DNA of 20,412 bases from Chloroflexota bacterium (GCA_024223125.1 JAAEOP010000765.1:1-20412); one strand, 5' to 3'. Counted from the first letter of the stretch, positions 7,511-15,712 are shown. The notes: generated by a model from the sequence alone, not told the origin. A program made the numbers and translations.

Positions 7511-8293
7511 ATGATAGATGAAGAAATAGTGCCAACCCGCCCTCTGGAACCACAATCGAAAGCTATTGTTATCGGCGCCTCGTCTGGCATTGGGGCGGCA
7601 TTGGTACGTGAACTGGTTCGGCAGGGTTATACGGTGGCGGCTTTGGCCCGCCGTGAAGTGAAGTTGCAAGAGTTATGTACGTCTGTGAACACGGCCGTTG
7701 GCCAAAACAAAGTCATTTCCTATGTGCATAACGTCACTGATTATGAGACGATCCCCGGTTTATTTCAGACAGTTGTACGTGATCTGGGGGGGCTGGACCT
7801 GATTGTATATGTCGCTGGCGTCCAACCCGTTGTTGGTTTGGATGAGTATGATTTCGGTAAAGATGCGGCTATGATCAAGGTCAATCTGCTGGGAGCTATT
7901 GCCTGGTTAAATCAGGCCGCCATGCGCTTTGAAAAGGCTGGGGGCGGGCACATTGTGGGTGTTGGCTCTATTGCTGGCGACCGGGGACGGGTGGGATCGC
8001 CCGTTTACAACACAAGCAAAGCCGGGTTAAGCACCTATCTGGAAGCGCTGCGAAATCGGTTGACACGCCAGGGCATTACAGTGACAACCATTAAACCTGG
8101 ATTTGTAGATACCATTTTGTTGGAAAATGTACCCAAGACATTTTGGGTTATTTCTCCTGAAGAAGCGGCCGAAACCATTTATAAAGCAGTTCGCAAAAAG
8201 AAACAGACAATTTACGTCCCTGCCCGTTGGGGATTGGTTGGTTTAATTATCCGGCACATACCGTCACTTATTTTCCGGCGGCTTAAGTTTTGA
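7511..8293 (+). CDS. DprE2-like short-chain dehydrogenase/reductase
   Basis: A 260-residue SDR with a Rossmann fold. The cofactor loop GASSGIG is at residues 22-28, and the catalytic Ser153 (GVGSIAG), Tyr166 and Lys170 (YNTSK) are intact. The C-terminus, IYVPARWG...RHIPSLIFRRL, closely resembles mycobacterial DprE2, which ends in RHIPRSIFRKLPI. DprE2 reduces the 2'-keto intermediate made by DprE1 to give decaprenyl-phospho-arabinose. The next gene, 99 bases downstream, is DprE1-like, which strongly supports the assignment. An unrelated SDR role cannot be excluded. The start is ATG 7511; no strong ribosome-binding site is seen. A possible TACAAT -10 box lies at 7465-7470. Confidence 0.8.
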   Translation: MIDEEIVPTRPLEPQSKAIVIGASSGIGAALVRELVRQGYTVAALARREVKLQELCTSVNTAVGQNKVISYVHNVTDYETIPGLFQTVVRDLGGLDLIVYVAGVQPVVGLDEYDFGKDAAMIKVNLLGAIAWLNQAAMRFEKAGGGHIVGVGSIAGDRGRVGSPVYNTSKAGLSTYLEALRNRLTRQGITVTTIKPGFVDTILLENVPKTFWVISPEEAAETIYKAVRKKKQTIYVPARWGLVGLIIRHIPSLIFRRLKF

Positions 8294-8312
8294 AAATATG
8301 TCATATCGCACT

Positions 8313-8361
8313 GTAGAGCAAACTGTTAGTTTGTTCGCTGCAAACTAACAGGTTGCGCTAC
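8313..8361. repeat. Hairpin repeat, copy 1 of the CAAACTGTTAGTTTG family
   Basis: Two 21-base arms (8313-8333 and 8341-8361) pair at 19 of 21 positions around a 7-base loop, TTCGCTG. The left arm contains CAAACTGTTAGTTTG, identical to 12075-12089, where the loop is TTCGACG. It lies between the DprE2-like and DprE1-like genes. It could be a dispersed intergenic repeat or a regulator-binding site. Confidence 0.75.
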
Positions 8362-8392
8362 AAGCTGGGATTGAAAAGTTGAAATATTTACA

Positions 8393-9862
8393 ATGGATAG
8401 AGAAGAATTTTCTGAAATAACGACACAGCAAGAAATGGCGCATGACGAAATCATGAAGGCGTTACCCCCTGATCGCTTGGAAACGGTGGCCGGGTGGGGC
8501 GGCTCTAACAAGGGCATTAGCCATGTATACCGGCCGGTCAACATTGCTCAACTGCGCCAGGTGTTCCAGATTGCACGGGAGTACGGTCGCAGCGTGGGCT
8601 TTCGTGGTGGTGGTAACAGTTATGGCGACGCAGCCCTGAATGATGAAAATATTGTGCTGAATTTGCAGCGCATGAATCGCATTTTAAGTTGGGAGCCAGA
8701 TAACGGCCGTATCAGTGTTGAACCAGGCGTCACCTTACAGCGATTATGGGAATACACCGTTGAGGATGGCTGGTGGCTGCCGGTAGCCACAGGAACCATG
8801 AAAGTAACAGTCGGTGGCGCGGCAGCAATGAATGTCCATGGCAAAAACGCCTGGAAGGAGGGCGTCTTCGGTGACCATATCGAAGCGTTTGACCTGCTAC
8901 TGCCTGCCGGTGAAATCATTACTTGCAGCCGCAAGAAAAATCAGGACATCTTTTTTGCTGCCATTGGCGGCTTTGGGATGCTGGGTTGTTTTACCTCCAT
9001 CACCATGCGTTTAAAACGAGTTTATTCCGGTCTGTTAAATGTGGAAGGGCTAGTAAAGTCAAACCTTCAGGAGACAATGCTCTATTTTGAGGAGCATCTT
9101 CATAATTCCGATTATCTGGTGGCTTGGCTGGATGCCTTTAGCGGTGGACGGAAATTAGGGCGCAGCGAAATTCATCGCGGCCATTATTTGCGCCCCGGTG
9201 AAGATCCTCATCCCCACCAGACCTTGAAACTTGAAAATCAACATGTTCCTCCCGATGTGATGGGATTTTTTCCGCGCTCGGCTCTGTGGCGTTTGCAACG
9301 GCCGTTTTGGAACAACCTCGGTTTGCGCTTTGTCAACATGGGTAAATATTATGCCGCTAAACGGAAAGGCCATCTGAAAATTCGTCAGACACATGGTGTG
9401 TTCCATTTTTTGCTGGATTCGCTGGATTGGCAAAAACCATTTGGCAAAGGGGGGCTAATTCAATACCAACCCTTTATTCCGCTGGAAAATGCCGAAAAAG
9501 CGTTTGCCGACATTCTGAAATTAGGGCAACGTCGCGGATTGCCCAACTATCTTTCTGTCCTGAAACGGTATCGGCCTGACCCGTTTTTAATCAGTTATGG
9601 CTTAGATGGCTATTCGCTGGCCATGGACTTTAGAATAACAGATCGGAATCGGGAAAAAATGGTGCAATTGACACGGGAGATGGATGAAATTGTGCTGAAG
9701 AATAACGGCCGTTTCTACTTTGCTAAAGACAGTGTTGCCCGCCCAGAAGTGGCGTTGGCCTACCTAGGCCAAGAGACGATTGCCCAATTCCACACCTTGA
9801 AACAACGCTGCGACCCCGAAAATATCCTGCAAACAAATCTGTGGCATCGTATCTTCCATTAA
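8393..9862 (+). CDS. DprE1-like FAD-dependent oxidoreductase (polyprenyl-phospho-ribose 2'-oxidase type)
   Basis: A 489-residue vanillyl-alcohol-oxidase-type flavoprotein. The FAD domain shows FRGGGNSYGDAALN and TVGGAAAMNVHGKN, with His149 matching the flavin-linked His132 of Mycobacterium tuberculosis DprE1. Later come GGLIQYQPFIP and FAKDS, whose Lys445 aligns with catalytic Lys418. The position of Cys387, the benzothiazinone target, appears to be Ala410 (LAMDF instead of ICVDF). DprE1 oxidises decaprenyl-phospho-ribose at C2'; with DprE2 it makes the arabinofuranose donor for the cell envelope. The pair suggests the host makes a lipid-linked arabinose or similar epimerised sugar. Other members of the FAD_binding_4 family (sugar oxidases) are the main alternative. 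No clear ribosome-binding site precedes ATG 8393. Confidence 0.85.
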   Translation: MDREEFSEITTQQEMAHDEIMKALPPDRLETVAGWGGSNKGISHVYRPVNIAQLRQVFQIAREYGRSVGFRGGGNSYGDAALNDENIVLNLQRMNRILSWEPDNGRISVEPGVTLQRLWEYTVEDGWWLPVATGTMKVTVGGAAAMNVHGKNAWKEGVFGDHIEAFDLLLPAGEIITCSRKKNQDIFFAAIGGFGMLGCFTSITMRLKRVYSGLLNVEGLVKSNLQETMLYFEEHLHNSDYLVAWLDAFSGGRKLGRSEIHRGHYLRPGEDPHPHQTLKLENQHVPPDVMGFFPRSALWRLQRPFWNNLGLRFVNMGKYYAAKRKGHLKIRQTHGVFHFLLDSLDWQKPFGKGGLIQYQPFIPLENAEKAFADILKLGQRRGLPNYLSVLKRYRPDPFLISYGLDGYSLAMDFRITDRNREKMVQLTREMDEIVLKNNGRFYFAKDSVARPEVALAYLGQETIAQFHTLKQRCDPENILQTNLWHRIFH

Positions 9863-10045
9863 TTTATTCAGGGTAGGGGCGGGAAGGTCGGCCAAAACTT
9901 TTGCCTGGCGTAGAATCCTAATTCCGGTCATCTTGTCCCAACATGACCATTAGCTAAAGCAATCCAACCGGCCGACGTCGTAAAGAAGGCGACGGCCGTA
10001 TCCACCATCAAACCACGCCCAAAGCGACCCAATCTCTAATCCCAT

Positions 10046-11455
10046 TTACCCATCAATCCCCAACGTCTGCAACATCGGCTTAAACTTCAACTGCGTTTCC
10101 TCCCACTCTTTTTGCGGTTCAGAGGCGGCGACAATGCCGCCACCGGCGTGCAGCCAGACACGGTGATCCTGGGCGACGGCCGAACGAATTGCCACCCCGA
10201 ATGCGCCATCCAAATGATGGTCTAACCAACCAACGGGAGCGGCATACCAGCCACGGGGAACTGGCTCGGCTTCGCGGATGAATTGCATGGCTAACGGCCG
10301 GGGAGCGCCTCCTAAAGCGGGGGTAGGGTGGAGGATTTTGACGATGGGTAGGATGCCGGTTGGAGTGTGTAAACGGCCGTGTACAGGCGTATGCAAATGT
10401 TGAATATAACCCAAACGCAACAGGTCGGGCTGGTCTGGCAGCATCAATTCAGACAGTAACGGCTTCAGCCGCTGTCGGATAGCCTGGACGACGATGGCAT
10501 GTTCATACAAATCTTTTTGGCTGGTCAATAGTTCTCGTCCCAGCGCCTCATCTTCCTGTGCCGTTTTACCGCGGCGGATGGAACCAGCCAGCCCCATGGT
10601 GATGAGATCACGGCCGTGTACTTGAGCCAGCAGTTCCGGTGTCGCTCCATAAAAAGCGTGGTTGGGCCGGGGTTCAAACAAAAAGCGGTAACAGTCCGGG
10701 TAAGATTGGTTGAGGGTATGCAGGGCGGCGGTGATGGGGGTACGACCGTTGAACCGAATTTCACACACTCGCGACAACACCACTTTATTCAGCTCCCCGG
10801 TACGCATTTTCCCGGTAGCCTGCCCAATCATCTCCCGCCACGTTTCATAGGGCATGGGGTAATTAAGGGAGGTGACAGTCACTTCCGAAGTGACTGTTGT
10901 CTGTTGGGTTTGCAAGAGAGTGTAACGGGCTTGTAAAGCGGATCGCAGTTCAGACAAAATTGTTTGGGGTTCTTCCTCTGGCGGGATGGTGGCATTGATT
11001 GTTAGCCAGCTTTCTCCGGCCGTTTGCACAAGCTGGTAATGGGGCAAAATAAACTGCGCCGGATGAAAGACCGCCCACGTATTATCCGGCGTAAAATCAT
11101 CCCGAAACGAAAAGCCACCAAACAGACGCGGCGCGGCCAATGGCTGCCCGGCATCTTCTACAATGGCCTCTGCAAACAACTGCCTAGCCTGCTTTTGAAT
11201 AGACTCAAATCGGGTTGATCCCCAGGCTCGTAAATCGGCCGCTGCGCCAAACCCGGCAAATGCGGCCGTTCCCTGTGCCGCCTGCCAATAAAAACGCTCC
11301 TGACCATCTGCATGAGCCAAAAGCTGTTCCGGAGTTAATCCCGGCGCAGGAATCGTCGTGCTAATAAGCTGAGATTGACGATTGACAATTGGCGATTCAA
11401 TCTCCCAATCTCTCAATCTCTCAATCTCCAATCTCTGATCTCTAATTCCCATCAT
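10046..11455 (-). CDS. menF: Isochorismate synthase (menaquinone pathway)
   Basis: Chorismate-binding enzyme, 469 residues from the preferred ATG at 11455, converting chorismate to isochorismate, the first step to menaquinone. The C-terminal 300 residues carry the family signatures: ELNKVVLSR with the general-base Lys, YRFLFEP, FYGATPELL, MGLAGSIRRG, HPTPALGGAPR, RGWYAAPVGW and LHAGGGIVAASEPQKEW. It overlaps the last 14 bases of the TetR gene, so the two are probably co-transcribed and coupled. The first 30 or so residues are encoded by a low-complexity repeat, so a downstream start is possible. menA diverges nearby, favouring a menaquinone rather than siderophore role. EntC/DhbC-type isochorismate synthases are the alternative. 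Confidence 0.9.
   Translation of the reverse strand: MMGIRDQRLEIERLRDWEIESPIVNRQSQLISTTIPAPGLTPEQLLAHADGQERFYWQAAQGTAAFAGFGAAADLRAWGSTRFESIQKQARQLFAEAIVEDAGQPLAAPRLFGGFSFRDDFTPDNTWAVFHPAQFILPHYQLVQTAGESWLTINATIPPEEEPQTILSELRSALQARYTLLQTQQTTVTSEVTVTSLNYPMPYETWREMIGQATGKMRTGELNKVVLSRVCEIRFNGRTPITAALHTLNQSYPDCYRFLFEPRPNHAFYGATPELLAQVHGRDLITMGLAGSIRRGKTAQEDEALGRELLTSQKDLYEHAIVVQAIRQRLKPLLSELMLPDQPDLLRLGYIQHLHTPVHGRLHTPTGILPIVKILHPTPALGGAPRPLAMQFIREAEPVPRGWYAAPVGWLDHHLDGAFGVAIRSAVAQDHRVWLHAGGGIVAASEPQKEWEETQLKFKPMLQTLGIDG
11370..11450. repeat. Low-complexity tandem repeat at the 5' end of menF
   Basis: On the plus strand CAATCTC-like units repeat several times (11397-11446), preceded by ATTGACGATTGACAATTGG. 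Read on the minus strand the unit is GAGATTGA, translated as RLEIERLRDWEIE. A related CCCAATCTCTAATCCC occurs at 10028-10043 just past the 3' end of menF. It looks like intergenic repeat DNA that has been read through as coding sequence. Confidence 0.65.
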
Positions 11456-12050
11456 CAAACCCCACACTTCGCAGCAGCATCGGCAGCAGCGTTTCTAAAA
11501 TGCGCGGTGGTTCTGGCTCGCCGGTGTACACCCAGCGGATGATGACACCATAAATGGCCCCCATCCAGGCATAGGAAACGACTTCGGTATCCACCGGTTC
11601 AATATCTCCTACTTCAATCGCTTCGATCAGGTACGTTTCAATGAGGCGGGCAAAACGGTCGTTGATTTCGTTGCGTTTGTTTTCAAAGGGAGCGCCTAAA
11701 CCAACAGCCTGCACCAACAGCAGTTTGGCCGGCCGCCGGTATTTGCCAAAGGTTGCCAGCGTCGTTTCCAGGGCGATCCGCACGCGAGCAATCCCTTTCT
11801 CTTCTGGTTCGATTGCTTCTGTTACCCGTCGTTCCAGCAAATCGGCAAATTGATCTACCAGGGCCAGAAACAGCCGTTCCTTGTTGGGGAAGTGGAAGTA
11901 AATGGCCCCTTTAGAAGTGTGAGATTTGGTGACAATTTCATCTAGCCGGGTGTCGTAAAAACCTTTACTGGCAAAAATATCCAGCGCGGCATCCAAAATG
12001 CGGGATTTAGTTACTTCTGGATTGCGAGTTGTTTTGGTTTCGTCTTTCAT
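11442..12050 (-). CDS. TetR/AcrR-family transcriptional regulator
   Basis: A 202-residue repressor-type regulator. The N-terminal HTH is clear: ILDAALDIFASKGFYDTRLDEIV, then TSKGAIYFHFPNKERLFLALV (about residues 18-62). The rest is the helical ligand-binding and dimer domain. It starts at ATG 12050 with AAGGA five bases upstream, and its end overlaps menF. An extended palindrome, GTCGAACAAAC-TGTTA-GTTTGTTCGAC (12069-12095), lies 18 bases before the start, and a 17-bp imperfect palindrome with GACC/GGTC ends lies at 12122-12138 in front of menA. These suggest autoregulation and possible control of menF/menA. The inducer is unknown. Confidence 0.9.
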   Translation of the reverse strand: MKDETKTTRNPEVTKSRILDAALDIFASKGFYDTRLDEIVTKSHTSKGAIYFHFPNKERLFLALVDQFADLLERRVTEAIEPEEKGIARVRIALETTLATFGKYRRPAKLLLVQAVGLGAPFENKRNEINDRFARLIETYLIEAIEVGDIEPVDTEVVSYAWMGAIYGVIIRWVYTGEPEPPRILETLLPMLLRSVGFDDGN

Positions 12051-12068
12051 GTTAATCCTTGGTTAACT

Positions 12069-12111
12069 GTCGAACAAACTGTTAGTTTGTTCGACGCAAA
12101 CTAACAGTTTG
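12069..12111. repeat. Hairpin repeat, copy 2 of the CAAACTGTTAGTTTG family; possible TetR operator
   Basis: CAAACTGTTAGTTTG (12075-12089) and its exact complement (12097-12111) flank a 7-base loop. Within it, 12069-12095 is an 11-bp perfect inverted repeat around TGTTA. The core matches 8319-8333. The location, in the gap between tetR and menA, fits an operator; the second copy elsewhere fits either a regulon or a dispersed repeat. Confidence 0.7.
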
Positions 12112-12172
12112 CATACCAAACCGACCCGTCAGTCTGGTCTTTATGTGGAGAAAGATAGCACAGAATATGGGG

Positions 12173-12201
12173 GTGGCAAGCAGCGAGGGGCAAGTTATAA
12201 T
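12173..12201 (+). promoter_or_regulatory. menA promoter, probably giving a leaderless mRNA
   Basis: GTGGCA (12173-12178; four of six to TTGACA), a 17-base spacer and a perfect TATAAT (12196-12201). The expected transcription start (about 12208-12210) coincides with the menA ATG at 12210. No Shine-Dalgarno is present, which agrees with a leaderless transcript. Confidence 0.6.
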
Positions 12202-12209
12202 GTGCCGCT

Positions 12210-13130
12210 ATGACGCAAACAAACTCGGTTTCTAAAACGAAAGGTTGGATTAGCGCCATGCGGCTGCGAACATTGCCGTTGGCGTTGGCTTGTATTGTGT
12301 TGGGCGCATTTTTGGCTGAGGCCGCTGGCGTGTTTAATAGCTTGATTGTGGGGTTGTGTGTGCTGACGGCCATCCTCCTCCAAATCCTTTCCAACTTTGC
12401 CAATGATTATGGGGATTCTGTTCATGGCGCGGACCATGTGGAACGAGTCGGGCCAAGGCGAGCGGTGCAATCTGGGACACTCTCGGCCGTTGAGATGCGC
12501 CGGGCGATGATTGTGTCGGGGGTATTAGCGACCGTGTCCGGGCTAGCGTTAATCATTGTCGCTTTAGGCGTGGAAGCTTTGCCGTTACTACTGCTCTTTT
12601 TGCTGTTGGGGGCCGGGGCTATTTGGGCGGCCGTTAATTATACCGCCGGCAAAAACCCTTATGGTTACGCTGGGTTGGGTGATTTGTTTGTGTTGATTTT
12701 TTTTGGCTGGGTGGGAGTGTTGGGCACATATTTTTTGCAAGCCCAATCAATTGTATGGGAACTATTTTTACCGGCCAGCAGCGCCGGGTTGCTGGCTGTT
12801 GCTGTGTTGAATGTAAACAATATCCGCGATATTAAATCGGATAAGCAAGCGGGTAAAATTACGATTCCGGTGCGGCTGGGGCCAGAACGGGCGCGGATTT
12901 ATCATTACTGTTTGCTGATTATGGCTTTTGTGTTGGCCGGTTTATATGTGGCCCTGCTGTACCAATCTCCCTGGCAATTTTTGTTTGTGTTGGCGGCTCC
13001 ATTATTGCTGCGGAATGGAACGGCCGTCTCTCGCACTACCGATCCTCTAGCTATCAATCCCCTTCTAAAACAAATGGTCATCACTGCTCTGGTTTTTGAT
13101 ATTTTGCTTGGATTAGGGCAAGTTTTGTAA
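12210..13130 (+). CDS. menA: 1,4-dihydroxy-2-naphthoate polyprenyltransferase
   Basis: A 306-residue UbiA-superfamily integral membrane enzyme that attaches the prenyl chain to dihydroxynaphthoate, giving demethylmenaquinone. The first Asp-rich motif is NFANDYGDSVHGAD (about 64-77), followed by the MenA-typical VGPRRAVQSG. YTAGKNPYGYAGLGD lies in the middle, and the second Asp motif is NNIRDIKSDKQAGK (about 207-220), leading to TIPVRLG. Eight to nine hydrophobic spans are visible. A perfect -10 box immediately upstream sets the start at ATG 12210. It diverges from tetR-menF, which supplies an early step of the same pathway; the other men genes are not in the window. Confidence 0.93.
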   Translation: MTQTNSVSKTKGWISAMRLRTLPLALACIVLGAFLAEAAGVFNSLIVGLCVLTAILLQILSNFANDYGDSVHGADHVERVGPRRAVQSGTLSAVEMRRAMIVSGVLATVSGLALIIVALGVEALPLLLLFLLLGAGAIWAAVNYTAGKNPYGYAGLGDLFVLIFFGWVGVLGTYFLQAQSIVWELFLPASSAGLLAVAVLNVNNIRDIKSDKQAGKITIPVRLGPERARIYHYCLLIMAFVLAGLYVALLYQSPWQFLFVLAAPLLLRNGTAVSRTTDPLAINPLLKQMVITALVFDILLGLGQVL

Positions 13131-13177
13131 GCCATTGTCGTGCATTGCAAATGTACGTCTGAGACAAGAAATCCGCT

Positions 13178-13213
13178 GAAAACGGGTTAGAAAGCGCTCA
13201 AGCCCGGTTTTTC
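13178..13213 (+). terminator. Probable intrinsic terminator after menA
   Basis: GAAAACGGGTT (13178-13188) can pair with AGCCCGGTTTTTC (13201-13213) with one bulged G, and the right arm contains a run of five T. It is 48 bases past the menA stop. Confidence 0.5.
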
Positions 13214-13242
13214 ATTGCGTTTTTGACGCACTTTGTGTATCA

Positions 13243-13265
13243 GATGTAGATTTCCAATCTACATC
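13243..13265. repeat. 10-bp perfect hairpin
   Basis: GATGTAGATT, a TCC loop, then AATCTACATC. First of several inverted repeats in the 580-base gene-free stretch between menA and uvrB. Confidence 0.7.
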
Positions 13266-13300
13266 AAATTGTAAAGATCATCTTGTTAAAAATGAACCAT

Positions 13301-13337
13301 GCAGAAATCCGATTTCTCCGAGAAATCGGATTTCTGC
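13301..13337. repeat. 18-bp perfect palindromic repeat, ATCCGATTTCT family
   Basis: Arms 13301-13318 and 13320-13337 are exact complements around a single C. The core ATCCGATTTCT with its complement is shared with 18979-19013, so this is a family of intergenic palindromes. Confidence 0.8.
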
Positions 13338-13344
13338 GCTTAAG

Positions 13345-13395
13345 GCCAATTCCAGAAAATAATGATCCCGAATTGATGCTATTTCGGGAATTGGC
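13345..13395. repeat. 9-bp inverted repeat with inner pairing
   Basis: GCCAATTCC (13345-13353) pairs with GGAATTGGC (13387-13395). An inner CCCGAAT/ATTTCGGG adds partial pairing. Confidence 0.5.
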
Positions 13396-13398
13396 TAG

Positions 13399-13444
13399 AG
13401 GCTTTTTCAAAACGGGTAGGATCATTTAATTTTTGAAAAAGCCT
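13399..13444. repeat. 14-bp perfect inverted repeat
   Basis: AGGCTTTTTCAAAA (13399-13412) and its exact complement (13431-13444) flank 18 bases. The loop side holds TTTAATTTTTG. It may act as a transcription barrier, or be another dispersed repeat. Confidence 0.65.
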
Positions 13445-13573
13445 AACTTGAAAATTCACCGTTCCTCAGTTTAGACCGGCGATGTTTTGAGTGACTATTA
13501 GTCGCCAATCTCAAATGTATTCCTGACAAAAGGCGTCAGGTATGGTTGTTATCTTGTAACTATTCAGCTTCCA

Positions 13574-13638
13574 GAGGTGCGACGCACTTGCAAAGAGCAG
13601 CGGCATTGACATTACTCTGGGAAAAGTGCGTCGCACCT
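13574..13638. repeat. 15-bp perfect inverted repeat upstream of uvrB
   Basis: AGGTGCGACGCACTT (13574-13588) is exactly complementary to 13624-13638, with a 35-base interval. It is 74 bases before the uvrB start. The rest of 13131-13711 shows no gene; I see no SOS-type LexA box with confidence. Confidence 0.7.
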
Positions 13639-13711
13639 GTACAGTTACGTTATCTTTTCATTATCCCGGAAACGTAGAGTTTCCAAGTTTATGAAATCTG
13701 AGGAGATTATT

Positions 13712-15712
13712 ATGCCTGACTTTCAACTTACTGCTGCCTACCAACCGACCGGTGATCAGCCTCAAGCCATTAGAGAATTGGTTGGGGGGATAAATGATGA
13801 TTTGCGTCAACAAGTTTTGTTGGGCGCCACGGGTACGGGGAAAACTTTCACTATTGCCAATGTGATTCAGCAGGTACAACGGCCGACACTCATATTCGTC
13901 CACAATAAAACCCTGGCGGCACAGTTGTACAGCGAATTCAAACAGTTTTTTCCCCATAACGCTGTTAGTTATTACGTCAGCTATTACGATTATTACCAGC
14001 CGGAAGCGTATGTGCCCCGCACGGATACGTACATCGAAAAGACGACCGACATCAATATGGAGATTGAGATGATGCGGTTGGCGGCCACCCAGGCGTTAGC
14101 CACCCGGCGGGATGTAATTGTGGTCGCCAGTGTCAGCGCTATCTACTCTTTAGGCGACCCGATAAAATATAATCAGGCGCGGGTTGAGTTTAAGGTGGGG
14201 CAGGTGAAGCAGCGCAACAAGACATTGCGTCACCTGATTGGCATTCGTTACGAACGGAATGATCTGGACTTTAAGATTGGCTCGTTTCGGGTGCGGGGGG
14301 ATGTGTTGGAGCTACGGCCGTCGTATACTGAATCTGCTTACCGGGTTGAGTTTTGGGGGGATGAGGTGGAGCGCATCACCGAAATTGATCCGCTGACAGG
14401 GGAACTGCTGGCCGAATTGAGCCAGTTGATTATCCATCCGGCCAAACATTTTGTAACGGCCGAAGATGACGTCGAGATTGCCATTACCAGCATCAAAGCT
14501 GAACTGGAAGATCACCTGGATGAATTGGTGGCCCATAATAAACTTCTGGAAGCGCAGCGATTGGAACAACGCACCCGTTATGACATCGAAATGCTGCGCG
14601 AATTGGGCTACTGTTCCGGTTCTGAAAACTATACCAGCCACTTTTACCAACGGCCGTCGGGCGCTCCTCCCTGGACACTACTCGACTATTTCCCCGATGA
14701 TTTCCTGATGGTAGTGGATGAAAGCCACATGACCATTCCCCAGATTCGAGCCATGTACCGTGGCGACCGGCACCGCAAACAAACGTTGGTAGATTATGGT
14801 TTCCGTTTGCCCTCGGCGTTGGACAATCGCCCCCTGACTTTTGAGGAATGGGAAGATCGTATCTTCCAGGTGATCCATACGACGGCCACGCCTGGCCCGT
14901 ATGAACAGACACTTTCCCAGAATACAGTACAGCAAATCATACGGCCGACCGGCTTGCTTGATCCGGAAGTAACAGTACGGCCGAGTAAAGGACAGGTAGA
15001 TGATTTGCTGTTTGAAGTGAAGCAGCGTATTGATCGTGGTCAACGGGCGCTAATTACCACTTTGACCAAACGCATGGCCGAAGATTTGGCTACGTATTTG
15101 CAGGAGATGGGATTAAATGTGCATTATTTGCACAGTGAAATAAACACGTTTGAGCGGGTGGAAATTTTGCAGGATTTACGTGCCGGGGTATACGATGCCG
15201 TCGTGGGAATCAATTTGTTGCGCGAAGGGTTGGATTTGCCGGAAGTATCTTTGGTGGTGATTTTGGATGCGGACAAGGAGGGGTTTCTGCGCTCAGAAAC
15301 GGCGCTGATTCAGACGATTGGTCGGGCGGCTCGTCATGCGGCCGGACAAGTGATTATGTATGCTGGCCGGGTAACCAATTCCATGCAGCGGGCCATCGAA
15401 GAAACGAACCGCCGCCGCGCCATCCAACAGGCGTATAATGAAAACCACAACATGACCCCACAAACAATTATCAAGGCGCAGGCGGAGATGCTGCCACGGG
15501 AGAAAAATGGTGAGGGAAATACGGCCGCTTCGGCTACACTCAGTGTAGGGGTTGCCGAACCCACCCCTATTTACCAACCCGATGATCTATTAGCTCACCT
15601 GGATGAGTTGGAAGATGACATGCAAACGGCCGCTCGTAATCTGGAATTCGAGAAGGCGGCTAAACTGCGCGACAAAATTGTACAGTTCAAGAGGGATTTA
15701 GTGACAGCGTGA
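13712..15712 (+). CDS. uvrB: UvrABC system protein B (excinuclease subunit)
   Basis: A 666-residue DNA-repair helicase that receives damaged DNA from UvrA and hands it to UvrC in nucleotide excision repair. Walker A GATGTGKT is near residue 39. The beta-hairpin region [16 protein letters not shown] is followed by DTYIEK. The DEAD-like VVDESH motif, TTATPGPYE, and helicase motifs V ([13 protein letters not shown]) and VI (QTIGRAAR) are all intact. The C-terminus carries a UVR motif ([13 protein letters not shown]) for UvrC contact. I start it at ATG 13712, six bases after TGAGGAG, not at ATG 13691. The length is normal for the family. Its stop overlaps the next gene as GTGA, so it heads an operon. 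Confidence 0.97.
   Translation: MPDFQLTAAYQPTGDQPQAIRELVGGINDDLRQQVLLGATGTGKTFTIANVIQQVQRPTLIFVHNKTLAAQLYSEFKQFFPHNAVSYYVSYYDYYQPEAYVPRTDTYIEKTTDINMEIEMMRLAATQALATRRDVIVVASVSAIYSLGDPIKYNQARVEFKVGQVKQRNKTLRHLIGIRYERNDLDFKIGSFRVRGDVLELRPSYTESAYRVEFWGDEVERITEIDPLTGELLAELSQLIIHPAKHFVTAEDDVEIAITSIKAELEDHLDELVAHNKLLEAQRLEQRTRYDIEMLRELGYCSGSENYTSHFYQRPSGAPPWTLLDYFPDDFLMVVDESHMTIPQIRAMYRGDRHRKQTLVDYGFRLPSALDNRPLTFEEWEDRIFQVIHTTATPGPYEQTLSQNTVQQIIRPTGLLDPEVTVRPSKGQVDDLLFEVKQRIDRGQRALITTLTKRMAEDLATYLQEMGLNVHYLHSEINTFERVEILQDLRAGVYDAVVGINLLREGLDLPEVSLVVILDADKEGFLRSETALIQTIGRAARHAAGQVIMYAGRVTNSMQRAIEETNRRRAIQQAYNENHNMTPQTIIKAQAEMLPREKNGEGNTAASATLSVGVAEPTPIYQPDDLLAHLDELEDDMQTAARNLEFEKAAKLRDKIVQFKRDLVTA

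Noticed and set aside
13131..13711. CRISPR array or transposon ends in the repeat-rich gap
   Set aside because: The repeats differ from one another, are inverted and not regularly spaced, and no transposase or cas gene is near.
14312..15043. Large minus-strand frames antisense to uvrB
   Set aside because: They are shadows of a well-conserved gene and show no recognisable domain.
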